Positions 1-10,539 of a stretch of 64,000 nucleotides of DNA are shown here, piece after piece. Below the pieces are notes generated by a model, which saw only the letters and a list, made by a program, of their open reading frames with translations, searched no databases and was not told where the DNA came from. The translations under genes and the position numbers were made by a program. The DNA is from Sipunculus nudus (taxonomy: Eukaryota > Annelida > Sipuncula > Golfingiida > Sipunculidae). Position 1 is the stretch's first letter; every line of letters begins with the position of its first letter. The stretch spans positions 89,723,556 to 89,787,555 of the forward strand of contig CM049310.1 in NCBI GenBank assembly GCA_026874595.1. Direction: 5' to 3'.

Positions 1-193
1 AGGACTTCATAAATGAGATTTTCGACCGTTTTTTGAAGTTATAATGTATTATTCGACGTTTCAGGAGTCTTATTTATGACAGAAATCGTGCAAAACACCA
101 GAGATATTGTGATCAAGTGAGAAAATAGGTCCCGAAAATCCATAATATCTCCTTAAAAAAAGCAGAATTATACATTTCTGATTTTGATTGAAC

Positions 194-248
194 GAATTTG
201 CTCTTTATTTTTATATTCATGTGCACGAACAGGCACTGTTATGTAGCC
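194..248 (+). repeat. Conserved 55 bp core of the monomer (first copy)
   Basis: This stretch runs from GAATTTGCTC through CTTTATTTTTATATTCATG to GTTATGTAGCC. In nearly all 170 monomers it is unchanged; exceptions are GCCC for GCTC before some ends, GTGCCCG in some D copies, CGGATAGG in H' and GCTATT in B. The regions on both sides vary strongly between classes. It contains the GTGCAC palindrome and the small inverted repeat at 221-236. Such a block may reflect a protein site or frequent gene conversion; I cannot tell which. Confidence 0.8.
221..236 (+). repeat. Small inverted repeat GTGC-N8-GCAC (first copy)
   Basis: GTGC at 221-224 pairs with GCAC at 233-236 around an eight-base loop. The arms lie inside the conserved core and recur in most monomers. 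In six D copies the sequence is GTGCCCGAACAGGCAC, which lengthens the stem to five pairs. The stem is short, so a real cruciform or RNA hairpin is doubtful. Confidence 0.5.
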
Positions 249-260
249 CGGGTACTAGTC

Positions 261-274
261 TTCGTCCCTACGGG
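261..274 (+). other. CENP-B-box-like motif, one base short (first copy)
   Basis: TTCG at 261-264 and CGGG at 271-274 are six bases apart. The essential CENP-B box pattern has TTCG, seven bases with an A at the fifth, then CGGG. The motif exists only in monomers whose end reads TACGGGTC (A, E', H' and some D and G); others read TATGGGTC, TATATGTC or TATTTGTC. The spacing makes binding by a CENP-B-like protein unproven. Confidence 0.25.
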
Positions 275-327
275 TCAAAATCGTGTTTAAATTTAGGAGA
301 ATACATCATTTATGTGGTGTTTTTACA

Positions 328-371
328 ATAAGCAAAGCATAAGCAAAACGTAGACAAAGTGTAAGCAAAGG
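328..371 (+). repeat. Four 11 bp sub-repeats at the monomer end (first copy)
   Basis: Four successive 11-mers read ATAAGCAAAGC, ATAAGCAAAAC, GTAGACAAAGT and GTAAGCAAAGG, all fitting RTARRCAAARN. Every monomer keeps this 44 bp layout; class differences are substitutions such as GCAAGGT, CGTAAAC or CGTGGAC, with no gain or loss of units that I noticed. The AAA steps recur every 11 bases, close to one helical turn. Confidence 0.88.
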
Positions 372-375
372 AATT

Positions 376-754
376 AGGACTCCATAAATGAGATTTTCGA
401 CCGTTTATTGAAGTTATAATGTCTTATTCGACGTGTCAGGAGTCTTATTTATGACAGAAATTGTGCAAAACAGGAGAGATATTGAGATCAAATCAGAAAA
501 TAGGTCCCAAAAATCCATAATATCCCATTAAGAAAAAAAACAGAATTATACATTTCTGAATTTGATTGAAAGAATTTGCTATTTATTTTTATATTCATGT
601 GCACGAACAGGCACTGTTATGTAGCCCGGGAACTAGTCTTCGTCCCTATGGGTCAAAATCGTGTTTAAATTTAGGAGAATACATCATTATTTGTGGTGTT
701 TTTACAATAAGCAAGGTATAAGCAAAACGTAGACAAAGTGTAAGCAAAGGAATT
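376..754 (+). repeat. Monomer class B (example)
   Basis: Marks are AGGACTCCAT, GTCTTATTCGAC, AAATTGTGC, CAGGAG, TCCCAAAAATCC, CCCATTAAGAAAAAAAAC, CTGAATTTGATTGAAAG and GCTATTTATT. Four copies start at 376, 3388, 6398 and 29379, all inside or beside the left-type 8-mer. It is the most divergent class and one of the few that alters the conserved core (GCTATT for GCTCTT). Confidence 0.88.
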
Positions 755-1131
755 AGGACTTCATAAATGAGATTTTCGACCGTTTATTGAAGTTATAATG
801 TATTATTCAACTTGTCAGGAGTCTTATTTATGACACAAATCGTGCAAATCAGTAGAGATATTGTGATCAAATCAGAAAATAGGTCCCGAAAATCCATAAT
901 ATCCAATTGAGAAAAATGCAGAATTATACATTTCTGGTTTAGATTGAACGAATTTGCTCTTTATTTTTATATTCATGTGCACGAACAGGCACTGTTATGT
1001 AGCCGGAGAACTAATCTTCGTCCCTATTTGTCAAAATCGTGTTTAAATTTGAGAGAATACATCATGTATGTGGTGTTTTTACAATAAGCAAAGCATAAGC
1101 AAAACGTAAACAAAGTGTAAGCAAAGGAATT
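755..1131 (+). repeat. Monomer class C (example)
   Basis: Marks are AAATGAG, GTTTATTGAAG, CAACTTGTC, CAAATCAGTAG, CAAATCAG, CCAATTGAGAAAAATG, GATTTAGATTG, CCGGAGAACTAATC, TATTTGTC and ATGTATG. About 37 copies. It lacks the ACTAGT hexamer when it has its usual end. It is followed by D, except at 42184, 45953 and 55378, where it has a different end and leads to E'. Confidence 0.9.
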
Positions 1132-1507
1132 AGGACTTCATAAATGCGATTTTCGACCGTTTTCTGAAGTTATAATGTATTATTCGACGTGTCAGGAGTC
1201 TTATTTAAGACAGAAATCGTGCAAAACACTAGAGATATTGTGATCAAGTGAGAAAATAGGTCCCGAAAATCCATAATATCTCCTTAAGAAAAAGCAGAAT
1301 TATACATTTCTGATTTTGATTGAACGAATTTGCTCTTTATTTTTATATTCATGTGCACGAACAGGCACTGTTATGTAGCCCGGGAACTAGTCTTCGTCCC
1401 TATATGTCAAAATCGTGTTTAAATTTAGGAGAATACATCATTTATGTGGTGTTTTTACAATAAGCAAGGCATAAGCAAAACGTAGACAAAGTGTAAGCAA
1501 AGGAATT
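1132..1507 (+). repeat. Monomer class D (example)
   Basis: Marks are AAATGCG, GTTTTCTGAAG, CGACGTGTC, TTTAAGAC, CACTAG, CAAGTGAG and TCTCCTTAAGAAAAAG, usually with an end TATATGTC plus CAAGGCATAAG leading to A. About 41 copies, the commonest class. A subclass has AGTTATTGTG in place of AGATATTGTG (for example 9410, 11297, 15064) and usually leads to C. Confidence 0.9.
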
Positions 1508-1882
1508 AGGACTTCATAAATGAGATTTTCGACCGTTTTTTGAAGTTATAATGTATTATTCGACGTTTCAGGAGTCTTATTTATGACAGAAATCGTGCAA
1601 AACACCAGAGATATTGTGATCAAGTGAGAAAATAGGTCCCGAAAATCCATAATATCTCCATAAAAAAAGCAGAATTATACATTTCTGATTTTGATTGAAC
1701 GAATTTGCTCTTTATTTTTATATTCATGTGCACGAACAGGCACTGTTATGTAGCCGGGGAACTAGTCTTCGTCCCTATGGGTCATAATCGTGTTTAAATT
1801 TGGGAGAATACATCATTTATGTGGTATTTTTACAATAAGCAAAGCATAAGCAAAACGTAAACAAAGTGTAAGCAAAGGAATT

Positions 1883-2259
1883 AGTACTGCATAAATAAGA
1901 TTTTCGACCGTTTTTTGAAGTTATAATGTATTATTCGACGTTTCAGGAGTCTTCTTTATGACAGAAATCGTGCAAAACACCAGAGATATTGTGATCAAGT
2001 GAGAAAATAGGTCCCGAAAATCCATAATATCTCCTTAAGAAAAAGCAGAATTATACATTTCTGATTTTGATTGAACGAATTTGCTCTTTATTTTTATATT
2101 CATGTGCACGAACAGGCACTGTTATGTAGCCCGGGAACTAGTCTTCGTCCCTATGGGTCAAAATCGTGTTTAAATTTAGGAGAATACATCATTATTTGTG
2201 GTGTTTTTACAATAAGCAAGGTATAAGCAAAACGTAGACAAAGTGTAAGCAAAGGAATT
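1883..2259 (+). repeat. Monomer class E (example)
   Basis: It begins AGTACTGCATAAATAAG, then continues exactly like the A variant with TCTCCTTAAGAAAAAG and an end leading to C. Only two copies (1883, 4893). E is best read as a fixed hybrid: an E' head on an A body. Confidence 0.82.
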
Positions 2260-3765
2260 AGGACTTCATAAATGAGATTTTCGACCGTTTATTGAATTTA
2301 TAATGTATTATTCAACTTGTCAGGAGTCTTATTTATGACAGAAATCGTGCAAATCAGTAGAGATATTGTGATCAAATCAGAAAATAGGTCCCGAAAATCC
2401 ATAATATCCAATTGAGAAAAATGCAGAATTATACATTTCTGATTTAGATTGAACGTATTTGCTCTTTATTTTTATATTCATGTGCACGAACAGGCACTGT
2501 TATGTAGCCGGAGAACTAATCTTCGTCCCTATTTGTCAAAATCGTGTTTAAATTTGAGAGAATACATCATGTATGTGGTGTTTTTACATTAAGCAAAGCA
2601 TAAGCAAAACGTAAACAAAGTGTAAGCAAAGGAATTAGGACTTCATAAATGCGATTTTCGACCGTTTTCTGAAGTTATAATGTATTATTCGACGTGTCAG
2701 GAGTCTTATTTAAGACAGAAATCGTGCAAAACACTAGAGATATTGTGATCAAGTGAGAAAATAGGTCCCGAAAATCCATAATATCTCCTTAAGAAAAAGC
2801 AGAATTATACATTTCTGATTTTGATTGAACGAATTTGCTCTTTATTTTTATATTCATGTGCACGAACATGCACTGTTATGTAGCCCGGGAACTAGTCTTC
2901 GTCCCTATATGTCAAAATCGTGTTTAAATTTAGGAGAATACATCATTTATGTGGTGTTTTTACAATAAGCAAGGCATAAGCAAAACGTAGACAAAGTGTA
3001 AGCAAAGGAATTAGGACTTCATAAATGAGATTTTCGACCGTTTTTTGAAGTTATAATGTATTATTCGACGTTTCAGGAGTCTTATTTATGACAGAAATCG
3101 TGCAAAACACCAGAGATATTGTGATCAAGTGAGAAAATAGGTCCCGAAAATCCATAATATCTCCTTTAAAAAAGCAGAATTATACATTTCTGATTTTGAT
3201 TGAACGAATTTGCTCTTTATTTTTATATTCATGTGCACGAACAGGCACTGTTATGTAGCCCGGGTACTAGTCTTCGTCCCTACGGGTCAAAATCGTGTTT
3301 AAATTTAGGAGAATACATCATTTATGTGGTGTTTTTACAATAAGCAAAGCATAAGCAAAACGTAGACAAAGTGTAAGCAAAGGAATTAGGACTCCATAAA
3401 TGAGATTTTCGACCGTTTATTGAAGTTATAATGTCTTATTCGACGTGTCAGGAGTCTTATTTATGACAGAAATTGTGCAAAACAGGAGAGATATTGAGAT
3501 CAAATCAGAAAATAGGTCCCAAAAATCCATAATATCCCATTAAGAAAAAAAACAGAATTATACATTTCTGAATTTGATTGAAAGAATTTGCTATTTATTT
3601 TTATATTCATGTGCACGAACAGGCACTGTTATGTAGCCGGGGAACTAGTCTTCGTCCCTATGGGTCATAATCGTGTTTAAATTTGGGAGAATACATCATT
3701 TATGTGGTATTTTTACAATAAGCAAAGCATGAGCAAAACGTAAACAAAGTGTAAGCAAAGGAATT

Positions 3766-4142
3766 AGTACTTCATAAATAAGATTTTCGACCGTTTTTTG
3801 AAGTTATAATGTATTATTCAACTTGTCAGGAGTCTTATTTATGACAGAAATCGTGCAAAACAGTAGAGATATTGTGATCAAATGAGAAAATAGGTCCCGA
3901 AAATCCATAATATCCAATTGAGAAAAAAGCAGAATTATACATTTCTGATTTTGATTAAACGAATTTGCTCTTTATTTTTATATTCATGTGCACGAACAGG
4001 CACTGTTATGTAGCCGGGGAACTAGTCTTCGTCCCTATGGGTCATAATCGTGTTTAAATTTGAGAGAATACATCATTTATGTGGTGTTTTTACAATGAGC
4101 AAAGCATAAGCAAAACGTAAACAAAGTGTAAGCAAAGGAATT
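3766..4142 (+). repeat. Monomer class F (example)
   Basis: Marks are AGTACTTCATAAATAAG, CAACTTGTC, CAGTAG, CAAATGAG, CCAATTGAGAAAAAAGCAG, GATTAAACG and ACAATGAGC. Four copies (3766, 6776, 29757, 31260), always followed by G. Confidence 0.87.
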
Positions 4143-4517
4143 AGGACTTCATAAATGCGATTTTCGACCGTTTTCTGAAGTTATAATGTATTATTCGACG
4201 TGTCAGGAGTCTTATTTATGACAGAAATCGTGCAAAACACTAGAGATATTGTGATCAAGTGAGAAAATAGGTCCCGAAAATCCATAATATCTCCATAAAA
4301 AAAGCAGAATTATACATTTCTGATGTTGATTGAACGAATTTGCTCTTTATTTTTATATTCATGTGCACGAACAGGCACTGTTATGTAGCCGGGGAACTAG
4401 TCTTCGTCCCTACGGGTCATAATCGTGTTTAAATTTGGGAGAATACATCATTTATGTGGTGTTTTTACAATAAGCAAAGCATAAGCAAAACGTAAACAAA
4501 GTGTAAGCAAAGGAATT
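4143..4517 (+). repeat. Monomer class G (example)
   Basis: It has a D-like head (AAATGCG, TTTTCTG, CGACGTGTC) but keeps TTTATGAC, then TCTCCATAAAAAAAG, CTGATGTTGATTG and TACGGGTCATAATC. Four copies (4143, 7153, 30135, 31637). Three lead to H; 31637 leads to D. Confidence 0.87.
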
Positions 4518-4892
4518 AGGACTTCATAAAAGCGATTTTCGACCGTTTTCTGAAGTTATAATGTCTTATTCGACGTGTCAGGAGTCTTATTTATGACAGA
4601 AATCGTGCAAAACACTAGAGATATTGTGATCAAGTGAGAAAATAGGTCCCGAAAATCCATAATATCTCCATAAAAAAAGCAGAATTATACATTTCTGATT
4701 TTGATTGAACGAATTTGCTCTTTATTTTTATATTCATGTGCACGAACAGGCACTGTTATGTAGCCGGGGAACTAGTCTTCGTCCCTATGGGTCATAATCG
4801 TGTTTAAATTTGGGAGAATACATCATTTATGTGGTATTTTTACAATAAGCAAAGCATAAGCAAAACGTAAACAAAGTGTAAGCAAAGGAATT
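4518..4892 (+). repeat. Monomer class H (example)
   Basis: Marks are AAAAGCG in the head, GTCTTATTCGAC, CACTAG, TCTCCATAAAAAAAG and an end with GGGTCATAATC and GGTATTTTTAC. Copies at 4518, 7528 and 30510; 1508 carries the H end on an A head. Confidence 0.86.
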
Positions 4893-7800
4893 AGTACTGC
4901 ATAAATAAGATTTTCGACCGTTTTTTGAAGTTATAATGTATTATTCGACGTTTCAGGAGTCTTATTTATGACATAAATCGTGCAAAACACCAGAGATATT
5001 GTGATCAAGTGAGAAAATAGGTCCCGAAAATCCATAATATCTCCTTAAGAAAAAGCAGAATTATACATTTCTGATTTTGATTGAACGAATTTGCTCTTTA
5101 TTTTTATATTCATGTGCACGAACAGGCACTGTTATGTAGCCCGGGAACTAGTCTTCGTCCCTATGGGTCAAAATCGTGTTTAAATTTAGGAGAATACATC
5201 ATTATTTGTGGTGTTTTTACAATAAGCAAGGTATAAGCAAAACGTAGACAAAGTGTAAGCAAAGGAATTAGGACTTCATAAATGAGATTTTCGACCGTTT
5301 ATTGAATTTATAATGTATTTTTCAACTTGTCAGGAGTCTTATTTATGACAGAAATCGTGCAAATCAGTAGAGATATTGTGATCAAATCAGAAAATAGGTC
5401 CCGAAAATCCATAATATCCAATTGAGAAAAATGCAGAATTATACATTTCTGATTTAGATTGAACGTATTTGCTCTTTATTTTTATATTCATGTGCACGAA
5501 CAGGCACTGTTATGTAGCCGGAGAACTAATCTTCGTCCCTATTTGTCAAAATCGTGTTTAAATTTGAGAGAATACATCATGTATGTGGTGTTTTTACATT
5601 AAGCAAAGCATAAGCAAAACGTAAACAAAGTGTAAGCAAAGGAATTAGGACTTCATAAATGCGATTTTCGACCGTTTTCTGAAGTTATAATGTATTATTC
5701 GACGTGTCAGGAGTCTTATTTAAGACAGAAATCGTGCAAAACACTAGAGATATTGTGATCAAGTGAGAAAATAGGTCCCGAAAATCCATAATATCTCCTT
5801 AAGAAAAAGCAGAATTATACATTTCTGATTTTGATTGAACGAATTTGCTCTTTATTTTTATATTCATGTGCACGAACAGGCACTGTTATGTAGCCCGGGA
5901 ACTAGTCTTCGTCCCTATATGTCAAAATCGTGTTTAAATTTAGGAGAATACATCATTTATGTGGTGTTTTTACAATAAGCAAGGCATAAGCAAAACGTAG
6001 ACAAAGTGTAAGCAAAGGAATTAGGACTTCATAAATGAGATTTTCGACCGTTTTTTGAAGTTATAATGTATTATTCGACGTTTCAGGAGTCTTATTTATG
6101 ACAGAAATCGTGCAAAACACCAGAGATATTGTGATCAAGTGAGAAAATAGGTCCCGAAAATCCATAATATCTCCTTAAAAAAAGCAGAATTATACATTTC
6201 TGATTTTGATTGAACGAATTTGCTCTTTATTTTTATATTCATGTGCACGAACAGGCACTGTTATGTAGCCCGGGTACTAGTCTTCGTCCCTACGGGTCAA
6301 AATCGTGTTTAAATTTAGGAGAATACATCATTTATGTGGTGTTTTTACAATAAGCAAAGCATAAGCAAAACGTAGACAAAGTGTAAGCAAAGGAATTAGG
6401 ACTCCATAAATGAGATTTTCGACCGTTTATTGAAGTTATTATGTCTTATTCGACGTGTCAGGAGTCTTATTTATGACAGAAATTGTGCAAAACAGGAGAG
6501 ATATTGAGATCAAATCAGAAAATAGGTCCCAAAAATCCATAATATCCCATTAAGAAAAAAAACAGAATTATACATTTCTGAATTTGATTGAAAGAATTTG
6601 CTATTTATTTTTATATTCATGTGCACGAACAGGCACTGTTATGTAGCCGGGGAACTAGTCTTCGTCCCTATGGGTCATAATCGTGTTTAAATTTGGGAGA
6701 ATACATCATTTATGTGGTATTTTTACAATAAGCAAAGCATGAGCAAAACGTAAACAAAGTGTAAGCAAAGGAATTAGTACTTCATAAATAAGATTTTCGA
6801 CCGTTTTTTGAAGTTATAATGTATTATTCAACTTGTCAGGAGTCTTATTTATGACAGAAATCGTGCAAAACAGTAGAGATATTGTGATCAAATGAGAAAA
6901 TAGGTCCCGAAAATCCATAATATCCAATTGAGAAAAAAGCAGAATTATACATTTCTGATTTTGATTAAACGAATTTGCTCTTTATTTTTATATTCATGTG
7001 CACGAACAGGCACAGTTATGTAGCCGGGGAACTAGTCTTCGTCCCTATGGGTCATAATCGTGTTTAAATTTGAGAGAATACATCATTTATGTGGTGTTTT
7101 TACAATGAGCAAAGCATAAGCAAAACGTAAACAAAGTGTAAGCAAAGGAATTAGGACTTCATAAATGCGATTTTCGACCGTTTTCTGAAGTTATAATGTA
7201 TTATTCGACGTGTCAGGAGTCTTATTTATGACAGAAATCGTGCAAAACACTAGAGATATTGTGATCAAGTGAGAAAATAGGTCCCGAAAATCCATAATAT
7301 CTCCATAAAAAAAGCAAAATTATACATTTCTGATGTTGATTGAACGAATTTGCTCTTTATTTTTATATTCATGTGCACGAACAGGCACTGTTATGTAGCC
7401 GGGGAACTAGTCTTCGTCCCTACGGGTCATAATCGTGTTTAAATTTGGGAGAATACATCATTTATGTGGTGTTTTTACAATAAGCAAAGCATAAGCAAAA
7501 CGTAAACAAAGTGTAAGCAAAGGAATTAGGACTTCATAAAAGCGATTTTCGACCGTTTTCTGAAGTTATAATGTCTTATTCGACGTGTCAGGAGTCTTAT
7601 TTATCACAGAAATCGTGCAAAACACGCCAGATATTGTGATCAAGTGAGAAAATAGGTCCCGAAAATCCATAATATCTCCATAAAAAAAGCAGAATTATAC
7701 ATTTCTGATTTTGATTGAACGAATTTGCTCTTTATTTTTATATTCATGTGCACGAACAGGCACTGTTATGTAGCCGGGGAACTAGTCTTCGTCCCTATGG

Positions 7801-7902
7801 GTCATAATCGTGTTTAAATTTGGGAGAATACATCATTTATGTGGTATTTTTACAATAAGCAAAGCATAAGCAAAACGTAAACAAAGTGTAAGCAAAGGAA
7901 TT
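4893..7902 (+). repeat. Block 3: 8-monomer HOR E-C-D-A-B-F-G-H, copy 2
   Basis: Starts are 4893, 5270, 5647, 6023, 6398, 6776, 7153 and 7528, in the same class order and the same 3010 bp length as the preceding unit. Private marks are GTTATTATG in B (near 6435), CACAGTTATG in F (near 7011), AGCAAAATTAT in G (near 7312) and CACGCCAG in H (near 7623). After H, the next monomer begins as E but continues as a different class, so the octamer series ends here. Confidence 0.93.
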
Positions 7903-10539
7903 AGTACTGCATAAATAAGATTTTCGACCGTTTTTTGAAGTTATAATGTATTATTCAACTTGTCAGGAGTCTTATTTATGACAGAAATCGTGCAAAACAG
8001 TAGAGATATTGTGATCAAATGAGAAAATAGGTCCCGAAAATCCATAATATCCAATTGAGAAAAAAGCAGAATTATACATTTCTGATTTTGATTGAACGAA
8101 TTTGCTCTTTATTTTTATATTCATGTGCACGAACAGGCACTGTAATGTAACCCGGGTACTAGTCTTCGTCCCTACGGGTCAAAATCGTGTTTAAATTTAG
8201 GAGAATACATCATTTATGTGGTGTTTTTACAATAAGCAATGCATAAGCAAAACGTAGACAAAGTGTAAGCAAAGGAATTAGTACTTCATAAATAAGATTT
8301 TCGACCGTTTTTTGAAGTTATAATGTATTATTCAACTTGTCAGGAGTCTTATTTATGACAGAAATCATGCAAAACAGTAGAGATATTGTGATCAAATGAG
8401 AAAATAGGTCCCGAAAATCCATAATATCCAATTGAGAAAAAAGCACAATTATACATTTCTGATTTTGAATGAACGAATTTGCTCTTTATTTTTATATTCA
8501 TGTGCACGAACAGGCACTGTTATGTAGCCGGGGAACTAGTCTTCGTCCCTATGGGTCATAATCGTGTTTAAATTTGGGAGAATACATCATTTATGTGGTG
8601 TTTTTACAAAAGGCAAAGCATAAGCAAAACGTAAACAAAGTGTAAGCAAAGGAATTAGGACTTCATAAAAGCGATTTTCGACCGTTTTCTGAAGTTATAA
8701 TGTATTATTCGACGTGTCAGGAGTCTTATTTATGACAGAAATCGTGCAAAACAGTAGAGATATTGTGATCAAATGAGAAAATAGGTCCCGAAAATGCATA
8801 ATATCCAATTGAGAAAAAAGCACAATTATACATTTCTGATTTTGATTGAACGAATTTGCTCTTTATTTTTATATTCATGTGCACGGATAGGCACTGTTAT
8901 GTAGCCCGGGTACTAGTCTTCGTCCCTACGGGTCAAAATCGTGTTTAAATTCAGGAGAATACATCATTTTTGTGGTGTTTTTACAATAAGCAAAGCATAA
9001 GCAAAACGTGGACAAAGTGTAAGCAAAGGAATAAGAACTTCATTAATGAGATTTTCGACCGTTTATTGAAGTTATAATGTATTATTCAACTTGTCAGGAG
9101 TCTTATTTATGACAGAAATCGTGCAAAACAGTAGAGATATTGAGATCAAGTGAGAAAATAGGTCCCGAAAATTCATAATATCTCCTTAAGAAAAAGCAGA
9201 ATTATACATTTCTGATTTTGATTGAACGAATTTGCTCTTTATTTTTATATTCATGTGCACGAACAGGCACTGTTATGTAGCCCGGGAACTAGTCTTCGTC
9301 CCTATGGGTCAAAATCGTGTTTAAATTTGAGAGAATACATCATGTATGTGGTGTTTTTACAATAAGCAAAGCATAAGCAAAACGTAAACAAAGTGTAAGC
9401 AAAGGAATTAGGACTTCATAAATGCGATTTTCGACCGTTTTCTGAAGTTATAATGTATTATTCGACGTGTCAGGAGTCTTATTTAAGACAGAAATCGTGC
9501 AAAACACTAGAGTTATTGTGATCAAGTGAGAAAATAGGTCCCGAAAATCCATAATATCTCCTTAAGAAAAAGCAGAATTATACATTTCTGATTTTGATTG
9601 AACGAATTTGCTCTTTATTTTTATATTCATGTGCACGAACAGGCACTGTTATGTAGCCCGGGAACTAGTCTTCGTCCCTATGGGTCAAAATCGTGTTTAA
9701 ATTTAGGAGAATACATCATTATTTGTGGTGTTTTTACAATAAGCAAGGTATAAGCAAAACGTAGACAAAGTGTAAGCAAAGGAATTAGGACTTCATAAAT
9801 GAGATTTTCGACCGTTTATTGAAGTTATAATGTATTATTCAACTTGTCAGGAGTCTTATTTATGACAGAAATCGTGCAAATCAGTAGAGATATTGTGATC
9901 AAATCAGAAAATAGGTCCCGAAAATCCATCATATCCAATTGAGAAAAATGCAGAATTATACATTTCTGATTTAGATTGAACGAATTTGCTCTTTATTTTT
10001 ATATTCATGTGCACGAACAGGCACTGTTATGTAGCCGGAGAACTAATCTTCGTCCCTATTTGTCAAAATCGTGTTTAAATTTGAGAGAATACATCATGTA
10101 TGTGGTGTTTTTACAATAAGCAAAGCATAAGCAAAACGTAAACAAAGTGTAAGCAAAGGAATTAGGACTTCATAAATGCGATTTTCGACCGTTTTCTGAA
10201 GTTATAATGTATTATTCGACGTGTCAGGAGTCTTATTTAAGACAGAAATCGTGCAAAACACTAGAGATATTGTGATCAAGTGAGAAAATAGGTCCCGAAA
10301 ATCCATAATATCTCCTTAAGAAAAAGCAGAATTATACATTTCTGATTTTGATTGAACGAATTTGCCCTTTATTTTTATATTCATGTGCACGAACAGGCAC
10401 TGTTATGTAGCCCGGGTACTAGTCTTCGTCCCTACGGGTCAAAATCGTGTTTAAATTTAGGAGAATACATCATTTATGTGGTGTTTTTACAATAAGCAAA
10501 GCATAAGCAAAACGTAGACAAAGTGTAAGCAAAGGAATT
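7903..10539 (+). repeat. Block 4: E'-F'-H'-I-D-C-D
   Basis: Starts are 7903 E', 8280 F', 8657 H', 9034 I, 9410 D, 9787 C and 10164 D. E', F' and H' resemble E, F and H but carry their own marks: GCACAATTAT in F' and H', AAATGCATAATATCC in H', and CACGGATAGG in H'. The order E'-F'-H'-I returns at 42561, 46330 and 55755, which makes it a standing module of the array. Confidence 0.9.

Larger units (their letters stand above)
1..375 (+). repeat. Monomer class A (example)
   Basis: Class marks in order: AAATGAG, GTTTTTTGAAG, CGACGTTTCAGG, TTTATGAC, CACCAG, CAAGTGAG and TCTCCTTAAAAAAAG. A variant form has TCTCCTTAAGAAAAAG (23352, 26744, 27874, 48215, 57640, 61032, 62162). Of about 32 copies, several are hybrids. 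The end is exchangeable: GGGTACTAG before J, K or B; GGGAACTAG plus ATTATTTG before C. It nearly always follows D. Confidence 0.9.
1..1882 (+). repeat. Block 1: leading monomers A-B-C-D-A/H
   Basis: Five monomers start at 1 (A), 376 (B), 755 (C), 1132 (D) and 1508 (A/H). B is the rare class otherwise found only inside the 8-monomer HOR, but here its right part is of the type that normally precedes C. The 1508 copy begins as A and ends as H (TCTCCATAAAAAAAG, then GGTATTTTTAC), which joins it to the following E monomer. The block therefore looks like a rearranged or shortened left neighbour of the 8-mer. Confidence 0.85.
1883..4892 (+). repeat. Block 2: 8-monomer HOR E-C-D-A-B-F-G-H, copy 1
   Basis: Starts are 1883 E, 2260 C, 2637 D, 3013 A, 3388 B, 3766 F, 4143 G and 4518 H; total 3010 bp. 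The next 3010 bp repeat the same order with about a dozen differences by eye, so the true unit of amplification is the octamer. Private marks of this copy are CTTCTTTATG near 1951 in E and GAACATGCAC near 2864 in D. Confidence 0.93.

Noticed and set aside
40-90. Bacterial-type promoter or ribosome site (TATAATG, AGGAG before ATG)
   Set aside because: TATAATG and AGGAGTCTTATTTATG look like a -10 box and a Shine-Dalgarno plus ATG, but the frame after ATGACAGAAATCGTGC stops within a few dozen codons in every class and the array is plainly a eukaryotic-style satellite.
186-200. Minus-strand ATTCGTTCAAT as a CENP-B box
   Set aside because: It has the TTCGTT half and the A at the right place but no CGGG half, which the protein needs.
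246-262. CCCGGG and ACTAGT palindromes as functional sites
   Set aside because: They are single restriction-type hexamers, absent from whole classes (C has CCGGAG and ACTAAT). They are useful as class markers only.
294-305. TTTAGG within AAATTTAGGAGAATA as a telomere repeat
   Set aside because: It is a single hexamer per monomer and not tandem; plant telomeres need runs of TTTAGGG.
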